From Eonycteris spelaea (Eukaryota > Chordata > Mammalia > Chiroptera > Pteropodidae), in the NCBI GenBank assembly GCA_003508835.1, contig PUFA01000070.1:4030001-4094000 (forward strand): a stretch of 64,000 nt of DNA. The letters run 5' to 3'. Below are positions 56,174-64,000 of the stretch, one piece after another. Position 1 is the stretch's first letter. Each line of letters begins with the position of its first letter. The notes below the pieces were generated by a model. That model saw only the letters and a program-made list of their open reading frames with translations, ran no database searches and was not told the origin of the DNA. The position numbers and the translations under genes are program-made.

Positions 56174-57142
56174 GATGAAAACCCATAAGAAGTGCCGATA
56201 CCTTGGATATGTTAACCCTGTGATTTGGTCTATCTTATGCTTTGTAGCAAACCAACTGGGAAAAGAAAAATCTCCATGTTCTGAACAGGATGAGATGATG
56301 TCTGATACTGCAAGAAACAGACAGTCTCTACAAATAGAAACTAAAGCCATAAATATACAAGTGGAAAAAGCTACAATAAACTCACCACTATTGAGCACAA
56401 TAGAAAAGAAACTTCAGGATCTCTGTATAGAGCTCTAGAATCTCTGTGGAAAGTCAGATCAAGACTGGAGGAATGTGTCTGAAAGGTTAAAGACCTGGCA
56501 GCTACCCTTGGGAAAAAGAAGACGGATGATAACTTGGAATCGCCAGACCGAGACCACGCCAACCATCAGGCAAAAGGAACCAGGAGGAAACTCACTGATG
56601 TTACAAAGTTAAGTGTGCATTTCAACAGCCAGAATAGAGAAAAATCAATTCCACATCAACATTTCTAAAGCAGAGGACATAAAGCAGACCTGACAAATCA
56701 TCTTAAAAAGCCTTCAGACTAAGCAAGTCTCAATTGCAAATGCACTTCGAAATCTTCAGGAGAGGGAAAATAAAATGACTGAACTTTGTCAAGAAGACAC
56801 AGAGCTTCTCAGGCTGATAGACAGATCAAGACTTGGAGCAAGAGGGGGAAAGTTCTGAAGCAGATGACAAGATGAGCTGTGAGGATAAAGAACTAGAAAC
56901 CTTAAAAGCTATTCAAAGACCTTGAAGAAAAGCTGGAAAGAATCAATTCTTCTTACAGCAGACTGTTCCGTCAACTAAAAGCTCATGATTATTGGTTGAG
57001 GGTGTGGGAGGTTGAACAAAACCTCATTTCAAGGGAGGAGGCCGCAGGCCTGAGACAACTCAACAGCCATTCACCTGAAGCTTCTAAAAGTGGATCCTCA
57101 ACGCACCTGATGATCCAAGTGGCATGTGTCCCACATCCCTGA
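56174..57142 (+). pseudogene. cTAGE5/MIA2-TANGO1-family coiled-coil pseudogene
   Basis: Four open blocks in shifting frames resemble, in order, the coiled-coil region of the cTAGE5/MIA2 and TANGO1 (MIA3) family, ER-exit-site proteins in large-cargo export. Block 1 (56174-56437) has KEKSPCSEQDEMMSDTA, like the family's EEKS-HSEQDELMADI. Block 2 (56492-56668) has DLAATLG followed by TDDNLE. Block 3 (56697-56858) has LKSLQTKQVS and KMTELCQE (family NLQT-QAS, MTELYQE). Block 4 (56918-57142) has KDLEEKLER and KAHDYWL with EQNL (family KDLEEELER, KAHDNWL, ERNL). Stops and frameshifts separate the blocks and no intron is visible, so it is a dead, probably retroposed copy. Similarity is judged from memory; the exact parent is undecided. 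Confidence 0.7.
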
Positions 57143-58260
57143 GCATTGGCTGCTACTTACTCCTTTTGAGATAGGGGTCTCACACCCTTCCCCTCAGATT
57201 CTCTCTTCAGCTGCCAAGCTTTTCTCTTCTTCCTCTATTGCAAAATTTGACAATTCCAATGGATTCGAATGGGCATTTATGCCAAGATTTCCTCTAGCTC
57301 TCTCTCCTCCAGAAAGCATAGGTAACCCCACCCCTGACCTCCATCACCCCCCACCCCACATGAATTGGTTTCCCATCAAGAAATTCTTGTCCTTATCCTT
57401 CATCAGTGGACTGCTTTTCCCTGACACCTAATGCAGAAACTGGAAGTGAGCTACATTCTTGGGTTCACTGAACCTCCACATGACTCCACAAGTCACAATC
57501 CTGACACATGAAGAGGACTTTTTGTCATTTTGCATCTTTCCATTCTGAAGGACTTTTGAATTATTTATATTTAGCCAAAGACTCTTTTATGTTTTTACTT
57601 TTGCTCAAGTTGTAACTTGATACAAATTTTAGATAGTTTAGTGAAAAGAGACAGTTTAAATTATTCTCATTATATGATACATACTAGAAAATATAAGCAG
57701 CAAATCTGAATCTGAAAAGCCAGATACTAGTCCCTCAACAACATATCATCCACAAGCAGTTCAGCTACCAGGGACATCTGAAATAGCAAAATGTTTTTCT
57801 TCCCACCGATGGCTCTACACAGCAGTAGCAGGAGAAAGATGAAGGTTCCCTATTGCCCTCCAGAAACTTCAGTTGATTATAAAAACCTACTCGAATAGTG
57901 TAGGAGTCCAAACGAACAACGATTCTCAACTACTACATGTAAAAAAATCTCAGTGACTATTGCTCTCCATAATTCTTACTGTACGTACTCAAAAGTATGT
58001 CCCTTCACAGGAAATGTCAAAATAGAGGTGTCTTGTTGAATGATGAGCCCCACTGGGTAGGGCTGTCAGCACAAAGGCATATTCTGGTACAAGAGGCAAT
58101 TTTACATGTTCGACAATTTTGTTATGCAAAATGTCTTCTACCTTCAGTTAGAATATTTATTTTTTTTTTAAATTTCAATTTAGGAAGATGTTTGAATCAT
58201 AAGAACATTTGTAATGAGATATATGTTAGGGTCCACCAAAAAAAAAAAAAAAAAACCACC
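57143..58260. other. Possible 3' continuation of the pseudogene, then poly-A
   Basis: About 1.1 kb after the last recognisable block. An open frame at 57126-57431 (101 codons) is proline-rich in part (SPPESIGNPTPDLHHPPPH), which could be a remnant of the family's proline-rich tail, but no clear match was found. A run of 18 A at 58239-58256 could be the retroposed tail; no canonical AATAAA lies just upstream. Both links are tentative. Confidence 0.3.
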
Positions 58261-58261
58261 A

Positions 58262-59095
58262 GAAACACCAACCAAAAAACCCCAAAACGGTGTCTTTCTA
58301 ATTTCGGGTTAGAAGACTTACTTTAGTAAATGACCTTTGCCACTGTGATAATGTGTTCTGTTTCAAGAGCTTTGGGAATACCCTGAGGTGGTCGAAGGGC
58401 AGACCTATCTATAACTAAGAAACAGTCCTGCAATTTAAGAAACTGACTAGGGTTCAGTCACACCACCATATGCCTTGCTGAGTCCTTCATTCCGCTTTGA
58501 AACTTCAGAAAAATGAAGACATTCAGGGTTAAATGAGGAAGGTCCCCATTGGCCTGACCCTAAATGAGAATAATGGCATTGGCAGGTGGGTCCACATGAC
58601 CTGCTAGGCAGATGTCGGCTTGGCAGGCTGTCACCCTGTGAAGGATAACTCGGCAATCACGTGATGAACCAGATCCGCACTTTCCCTGAGTTGTAACTGG
58701 ATATCCCCACACAGGCTTCAGGAACCAGAGATGCTCTCTGGGGATCCCCTTCACAGACCACAGAGGAAGTTTCTGCTACTGACTTCTTGAAAAGTTCCTT
58801 TATGAAATGTCTCTGCAAAATGTCACTAAATGGACTAAGAGTTTTGTAAGAATTGTTCCTGGTCCTATGTAGCTATCTACTTAATATGTGGGTACCTAAC
58901 ATAAAATCAAGAGACCGTGTTTGTGCTTAGCCAACTAGGAAGTTAATTTCAAAGGACTTTCTTGATTTTAACAAACATTTTGTAAATAAATTCAATAAAT
59001 TTGCTAGCTATAATAAAAGACTTACTTAGATTCACATGGCTTTTTAAATGTTTACCATTTTGAGCAATTAGGGTGAATAACAGATGTTTGGTCTT
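58262..59095. other. Unassigned spacer
   Basis: About 830 bases with no confident repeat. The minus-strand ORFs at 58447-58754 overlap and have no domain. Confidence 0.35.
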
Positions 59096-59104
59096 TAAAA
59101 TTTT

Positions 59105-59295
59105 TTAATTATAAAACCTTATAGCAACATTATAAACATTGGAAAGTAGGGGAGGAAGAGCCATCTTTAATCCCAACACTATACTATAGCTAATATTTAT
59201 CCATTCATCTTAAAATGCAAAATTTACTTCACTATGTTCATGCTATATATACAACTCTACATTCAATTTTCCAATTATTTCCTTTTTTTCTTCTT
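59105..59295. repeat. Possible old LINE segment
   Basis: 'CATTGGAAAGTAGGGGAGGAAGAGCC', 'TAATCCCAACACTATACTATAGCTAATATTTATCC' resembles the ancient LINE-type 'aatcccaccacccagagataaccactgttaac' pattern. Family not assigned. Confidence 0.35.
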
Positions 59296-59307
59296 AGAAT
59301 AGTTTTT

Positions 59308-59905
59308 TTATTATTAACTTTATTGGGGTGACACTGTTTAATAAAATTATATAGGTTTCAAGTGTACAATTCCACCATATATCATCTGTATAATGCATTG
59401 TATGTTCACTAACCCAAATCTCCTTCTGTTATCATTTATTTGACCCCTTTACCCTTATTTACCTCCCCTCACCCTTCCCTCTGGTAACCACTAATCTGCT
59501 AGCTGTGTCCATGAGTCTCTGTTTGTTTGTTATGCTCGTTCGTTGTATTGTTTTATATCCCACATGAGTGAAAACATATGGTTCTCAACTTTTTCTGTCT
59601 TATTTCACTTAGCATGATAATCTCAAGATCAATCTATGTTGTGGCAAATGGCAGTACTTTTCATCTTTTCTGATGGCTGAGTAATATCCCATTTTACATA
59701 GGTACCACATCTTCTTTATCCAATCATCTATCAAAGGGCACTTTGGTTGGTTTCATGTCTTGGCCACTGTGAATAATGCCACTGTGAACATAAAGATGTA
59801 AATATCTTTACAGATAAATGTTTTCATTTTGGGGGGAGGGGGCAGATATCCAGAAACGAAATTGCAGGATCCAGTTATTTTATATATTGCTAGTTTTTGT
59901 AATAT
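59308..59905 (-). mobile_element. L1 3' end, antisense, bat-like type
   Basis: Read on plus: 'TATTGGGGTGACACTGTTTAATAAAATTATATAGGTTTCAAGTGTACAATTCCACC' (59321-59376), 'ATATCATCTGTATAATGCATTGTATGTTCAC', 'CCTTCCCTCTGGTAACCACTAATCTG', 'CCCACATGAGTGAAAACATATGG' and 'GGCTGAGTAATATCCCATTTTACATAGGTACCACATC'. This 3' UTR form is what I associate with bat L1 lineages. It is the youngest-looking L1 here and the best lineage clue. Confidence 0.88.
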
Positions 59906-60106
59906 TTTCTAATATTCCACCTAATTAGCAGAACTTTAATATGGTTTGCTTATTATTTTTGCTAGAGTTTTAGTAATTTATTTTAATATGCTGTAAATCC
60001 CTTCAATGTAAATGTTCAAATTAAAAATAACTTTTATTTCAAGAAGGATTCCAGAAGAATCAATGTACATGAAATAGTTAAGAAAGGCAGAACTGTGTTA
60101 TATTAG

Positions 60107-60150
60107 ACATATAGTTTTCACATATAGTTTTCTACACATATAGTTTTCAA
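60107..60150 (+). repeat. Short tandem triplication of an ACATATAGTTTTC unit
   Basis: Three copies of ACATATAGTTTTC (with small spacers) occur in 44 bases. Confidence 0.9.
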
Positions 60151-60221
60151 AGACAAGTGCTACTGCTACTGTGAAGGCTATTTCTTTTCAAAAGTGTTTC
60201 TACCCCAACAAATCTATACAC

Positions 60222-60432
60222 ATTAAGTGGTAATAATGATTGCTAAAGAAATATTGGCACCACCAACTGCTTTACATGAATTATCACATTTAATCTTCAT
60301 AATAATCTATGTCTCTGTACTATTATTACCTCATTTTATGGATAAGGAAAGTGAGGCTCAATGAGGTTAAGGAATTTGAACTAGATCATAGAGTTGGGAT
60401 GGGAACCACAAGATCCAAAGCCAGCATGTCAT
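60222..60432 (-). repeat. MIR, antisense
   Basis: 'CAACTGCTTTACATGAATTATCACATTTAATCTTCATAATAATCTATG' (60264-60311), 'CCTCATTTTATGGATAAGGAAAGTGAGGCTCAATGAGGTTAAGGAATTTG' (60330-60379) give an unmistakable reversed MIR. Confidence 0.93.
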
Positions 60433-60434
60433 CA

Positions 60435-61105
60435 ATATGCTAAAACTTTACTCCAAACAAAGCCAAAAACCTAAGCTATTACTATAGACTATCAACTTAT
60501 CTCTGGTTACTTCTTTTTCCTCACAAGTGATTGCTACCATGCAAATGAAATTCTGATACCCTTTTCTATTCCGATGACATTATTCCACATACGTTTTATA
60601 AAATATCCATAAATGGTTTACTGTAATGCATCAATGATCCATAATATCCCCTGCAAGACTTTGATACATTCCAGCCCAGTCATATGTTCACACACCATTG
60701 TGTCTACTCCAGAAAATGACTATCTGTAATCTCAAGAGCTCAGCGCCATTGAATTTCAACTACGGCAAGGTGTGGTCCTGATAGTTTCCAGAAAGTCTCT
60801 GTGACAGCTTTGAAGGTGGTAGCACTGCTGTTGGCTGCTGTCCTACAACGTTATTACACAATCGCGCCAAAAAAATGAGACGAGAAAAAGTCGGCTTCCC
60901 AAAATACAGAGCACATTATTTATTTATTTATTTTTGCGTTATGAGCATTGAAAGTGTTGAAAGCAATGTGTTGTTCTGGAGTGACCTCCTTCTCCTCCCT
61001 TGCCCCTCCCAATCTAGTTATATTTCTGAGAGGGACCCTAGCAAAGTGAAGAGTGTGCAGATAAAGAATGTCAGGCTGGTGAGAGATCTGGACAGCATCA
61101 CCCAC
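60435..61105. other. Unassigned spacer
   Basis: About 670 bases. The 120-codon plus ORF at 60875-61237 ends inside an L2 fragment and has no domain. Confidence 0.35.
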
Positions 61106-61107
61106 TC

Positions 61108-61310
61108 ACCCATTCACACATCAATATATTTTCAAGGTGTACCTATGTGTGCCAAGAACCAGGGAGCCAAAAAAGAGAATAAAATAATACCTAGCCTTGT
61201 AAAGCCCATAATTTGGAGGGAGAATTGGAGAAAATAACAGCAATATTATAAATGGTTTAATAGAGGTAATGGGAGGTGTTGTCAGATCACAGAGGATGGA
61301 GGAAAACTGA
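61108..61310 (-). repeat. L2 3'-end fragment, antisense, decayed
   Basis: 'CATTCACACATCAATATATTTTCAAGGTGTACCTATGTGTGCCAAGAACCAGGG' (61111-61164), 'ATACCTAGCCTTGTAAAGCCCATAATTTGGAGGGAGAATTGG' and 'GTCAGATCACAGAGGATGGAGG' follow the reversed L2. Confidence 0.7.
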
Positions 61311-61654
61311 GGACCTGAGATTCCTACACCCACTCTTATGACGGCTGGGCTCTCAGGGTCAGCCCTGGAGTCCCTGGGACCCCTTGCGAGGTTTACCTTG
61401 GTCTGCAGCAACCGGTCTAGGCATACTCCCTTACGAGCATTTCCAGTTGCCTTAAGCCAAATCATCTTGCTTTAGCGGTGGGGCTAAATTCGCAGTTTGA
61501 ACATGAATTTGTGTAAGTAAATAACTTACGCTTGTGGTGGGTGACTGACTACCTTTTAAGAAGATGAGACAACTCTTGATTTAGTGACTAAGTCTATGCA
61601 AGAGTGATTGGTATGGATATTTTAAATGAATTCCCATTAACGAGCTTCCCCTAA

Positions 61655-61750
61655 ACCAGTGCTCCTCAAGCATGGCCTGTGGACTGGCCCCAGTCCACCA
61701 AACATTTACTGCCAGTCCCCAAAGAAATAATCAGGGAAATTAAGAGTAAG
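61655..61750. mobile_element. Possible hAT-type relic, partial
   Basis: 'CCAGTGCTCCTCAAGCATGGCCTGTGGACTGGCCCCAGTCCACC' (61656-61699) looks like the start of a non-autonomous hAT relic of the 'ctcaaagtgtggtccacggaccggtgccggtcc' type. No matching far end was found. Confidence 0.4.
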
Positions 61751-61838
61751 TATATAGAAACTCTGTTTGCTGGATTTCATCAGAAGAAAATGGGGCTTCT
61801 GTTTGCCTTTACTTCATTTTTGTAATAAATTCATTTTA

Positions 61839-62346
61839 TAGTAGTTCCCCTCTTATCTGAGGTTTCACTTTCTGCAGTTTCAGTTACCTGCAATCCACTG
61901 AAGGTCCAAAAATGTTAAATGGAACATTCCAGAAATAAACAATTTTAAGTTTAAAATTGCATGCCATTCTGAGTAGCATGATGGAATCTTGCACTGTTTC
62001 AGTAGGTCCCACCCAAGAGGTGAATTATCCCTTTGTCCGGTGTGTCCTGACCACACACGCTCCTCCCCTTCCTGTGCCATCTTGGTTATCAGGTCGGTTA
62101 TCAGAGAGGGAAAGAGAGACCATGTTCACATAACTTTATTACAGTGTACTGTTATGATTTTTCTATTTTGTTATTAGTTATTGTTGTTTATCTCTTACCA
62201 TGCCTAATCTGTAAGTTAAATATTACCACAGGTATGTATGTATAGGAGTGAAAATAGTATATAAGTTTTAGTGCTCTCCAGTTTCAGGCATCTACTGGGG
62301 GGGGGGGTCCTGGGATGTACCCCATGTGGATAAGTGGGGACTACTG
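61839..62346 (+). mobile_element. Tigger-type (TcMar) non-autonomous DNA transposon
   Basis: Inverted ends AGTAGTTCCCCTCTTATCTGA (61840-61860) and TGGATAAGTGGGGACTACT (62327-62345) frame about 508 bases. Internal landmarks 'CCAGAAATAAACAATTTTAAGTTTAAAATTGCATGCCATTCTGAGTAGCATGATGGAATC' (61931-61990), 'AATTATCCCTTTGTCCGG', 'CATAACTTTATTACAGTGTACTGTTATG' and 'GTTTCAGGCATCTACTGGGG' belong to the Tigger family. The transposase middle is deleted. A G run of about 10 is at 62298-62307. Confidence 0.92.
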
Positions 62347-62484
62347 TGCCTACTGTACTGTATTTTTCAAAAACACTGGCATATAACAGATTAGAAAAAA
62401 AGTAGCTTTTCAGCATAGATTGTTTGAGAGGCATGGCTCCAAATAATTTTGAATGTGTAAGTACACAGTGTATTTCCCTCTTTA

Positions 62485-62531
62485 AAATATATATATATAT
62501 AAATATTATATAATATATATATATATATAAA
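62485..62531. repeat. (AT)n tract, self-complementary
   Basis: Alternating TA blocks around AAATATTATATAATA form an AT-rich, self-complementary tract. Confidence 0.95.
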
Positions 62532-62594
62532 ACAAAAATTTTTTAAGGCATAAGATTCTTACTCAGGTCTTTAAGAACTGCAGTTGATTACATT

Positions 62595-62805
62595 TATCTT
62601 TTTTGGGCACTGAGCCCCACACTTTTAAGTGAATTCCCATTCAATCCTCATAACAACCCAAAAGGGGAAGAATTATCACTATTTTACCAATGAGAAAACT
62701 GAGCCCTAAGAAAGTATATCACAAGCCAACGACTTCTGGCTCGGAGTGGGCAGAGCTGCAAGGTGAACCTACCCAACTGCAAAGCCAGAACATGACACTC
62801 TCTAA
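62595..62805 (-). repeat. MIR, antisense
   Basis: 'GAATTCCCATTCAATCCTCATAACAACCCAAAAGGGGAAGAATTATCACTATTTTACCAATGAGAAAACTGAGCCCTAAG' (62631-62710) is the reversed MIR core. It continues to 'AAAGCCAGAACATGACACTC'. Confidence 0.93.
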
Positions 62806-63126
62806 TAACAAAATCTATGCAATTATGAAGAAGAAGGTATAATGTCTAATATCTTAGGCCATTAAGGCATTCCTCGTCGCCCACCCTGTTTCTAGAGATG
62901 TGAGAAAACTAGAAAAATCAACTGTCATACAGCTTCAGCAATCAAAAGTTGACAGTTTATCCTTTCATACATAAATATGTCCCTTTATATTCTTACATGT
63001 ATATGTACTTATAAAATCAAAAAGAATAGAAAATTATGTTGATTTAGATAAACTAAATAATGATATATTTGAAGGCAAAGGTTTATCTCTGATTTTAAAA
63101 AATATCAATACTCTCAATTATCTGCA
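62806..63126. other. Unassigned AT-rich spacer
   Basis: About 320 bases with no recognised repeat or exon. Confidence 0.35.
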
Positions 63127-63127
63127 C

Positions 63128-63314
63128 CAAGGGTTGGCAAACTATAGTCCGGGGCCAAATCTAGCTTACTGCCTATCTTTATAAATACAGCTTCACTGAA
63201 TACAGCCATGCCTGTTAATTTACATGTCTGTGGCTGGTCTTGTCTGCAATAACAGAGTATAGCGGTTGTGAAAGAGGCTAGAAGACCTACAAAGCCTAAA
63301 ATGTTCATTTTCTG

Positions 63315-63320
<6 letters not shown>
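63128..63320 (+). mobile_element. hAT-type non-autonomous element, 3' end replaced by microsatellite
   Basis: 'CAAGGGTTGGCAAACTATAGTCCGGGGCCAAATCTAGC' (63128-63165), 'AGCTTCACTGAATACAGCCATGCCTGTTAATTTACATGTCTGTGGCTG' (63188-63235) and 'AAAGCCTAAAATGTTCATTTTCTGGCTCTT' (63291-63320) match a common mammalian hAT-Charlie relic. The expected last inverted end is missing; the sequence runs straight into (CT)n. Confidence 0.88.

Positions 63321-63404
<84 letters not shown>
63321..63404 (+). repeat. (CT)32(CA)10 compound microsatellite
   Basis: Thirty-two CT units (63321-63384) followed by ten CA units. The 61-codon minus ORF of alternating R/E residues is a reading of this array. Confidence 0.97.
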
Positions 63405-63405
<1 letters not shown>

Positions 63406-63407
63406 TG

Positions 63408-63715
63408 TTGAACCTTGCTCTATACAAAAAAGGCGGGCAACAGCACAGATAATGAATCAATAAAATAAGCCCCAATTTCATTTTAGGTAATCACATCAAA
63501 CATCTGACTTATTAAAACATCTCTAACATTATTATCAGATAGCGATGACTAGCATTCTGAATTTTTTTTCCCTTTGTCAACTTTTTAAAGGATACAAGGA
63601 TACTGTACCAACTAGCTAATTCTCCCAAAGGGGTCTGGAAGAAAGGCAAAAGGTTTCAAAATAGCTCACAATATAAAGAGGCTCCATCATCAACTGCATA
63701 ATAGCAGTGTATGAG
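63408..63715. other. Unassigned spacer
   Basis: About 300 bases with no recognised repeat or exon. Confidence 0.35.
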
Positions 63716-63717
63716 AA

Positions 63718-63850
63718 CCATCACTGACTCCAGGCATACATTCTTGGCACTTTCCACATATTTGTGAGGATTTCGGGTAATCCTCCCAACAATCCCATGA
63801 AGGTGAGGTCACCCAGTGAGATTCTGTAACCTGATTTTAAAATTGATGGT
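63718..63850 (-). repeat. MIR, antisense, decayed
   Basis: 'GGCATACATTCTTGGCACTTTCCACATATTTGTGAGGATTTCGGGTAATCCTCCCAACAATCCCATGAAGGTGAGG' (63733-63808) follows the reversed MIR ('gcactttacat...taatcctcacaacaaccctatgaggtagg'). Confidence 0.75.
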
Positions 63851-64000
63851 TGACTTAAGCTAAATGAGTGCTGTATCTAGCTGTCCTCAAGGGCTATAGC
63901 AAAGCTCACCCTCCGAATCACTCCTCTCTAGTGTCCACAAAGATAGCAACATGCAAATTAACCAAAAGTAATCTAAATTATCCTCAAAATGTAAAGTAAC

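Noticed and set aside
63220..63405. Minus ORF with a long alternating R/E stretch
   Set aside because: Direct translation of the (CT)n/(CA)n array.
1..64000. tRNA, rRNA, snRNA (U6, 7SK, Y RNA, 5S) or CRISPR arrays
   Set aside because: I looked for their hallmark segments on reading through and saw none; regularly spaced identical repeats are only microsatellites.
1..64000. A new multi-gene biological system
   Set aside because: No set of linked coding genes exists in this window; the content is ordinary mammalian intronic or intergenic DNA with repeats.

Overview
The window looks like non-coding nuclear DNA from a placental mammal. It is AT-rich and almost free of long open reading frames. 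It is packed with old interspersed repeats: MIR and L2 (shared by all mammals), degraded L1 3' ends, MaLR-type and other LTRs, and hAT and Tigger DNA-transposon remnants. No gene with a confident multi-exon structure is visible, and there is no rRNA, tRNA, snRNA or CRISPR. The short ORFs scattered through it (60-177 codons) have no recognisable domains and mostly lie inside repeats, so they are treated as chance ORFs.

Lineage: the L1 3' end on the minus strand at about 59310-59905 has a terminal sequence type I associate with laurasiatherian, especially bat, L1 elements. I see no carnivore tRNA-Lys SINEs, ruminant Bov SINEs, horse ERE, rodent B1/B2, primate Alu or vespertilionid VES SINEs. 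The best guess is a laurasiatherian mammal, possibly a bat outside Vespertilionidae. This is inference from remembered consensus types, not a database result.

Layout. 1-9 kb: MIR, an L1 3' end (+), an L1 fragment (-), an L2 3' end and a 20-unit GGAA microsatellite. 9-11 kb: a truncated L1 flanked by a diverged direct repeat. 12 kb: a small GC-box-rich patch. 12.5-14 kb: interleaved MIR and L2. 14.2-18.7 kb: a repeat-poor block. 19-26.5 kb: an MLT1-like LTR inside a MIR, L2 copies, MER5-like hAT, an L1 fragment and MIRs. 26.5-29.5 kb: mostly unassigned. 29.5-32.8 kb: dense L2, L1 and MIR. 33.7-37.8 kb: MIR and L2 around a repeat-poor block. 39.5-46.8 kb: an MLT1-like LTR, a 1.7-kb L1 and copies of one ERV LTR family. 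49.0-49.4 kb: an intact-looking LTR of that family. 50.2 kb: a possible exon encoding a membrane segment. 51.2-52.3 kb: an 834-bp solo LTR with target-site duplication nested in a hAT element. 56.2-57.1 kb: a frameshifted pseudogene of the cTAGE5/MIA2-TANGO1 coiled-coil family. 59-64 kb: L1, MIR, Tigger, another hAT element and microsatellites.

There is no operon-like or cooperating gene system here. Points most worth a second look are the flanking duplication around the L1 at 9.3-11.2 kb, the nested LTR/hAT structure at 51.2-52.3 kb, the candidate exon at 50.2 kb and the pseudogene at 56.2 kb. Repeat subfamily names are recalled from consensus patterns, and boundaries are approximate unless a target duplication is stated.
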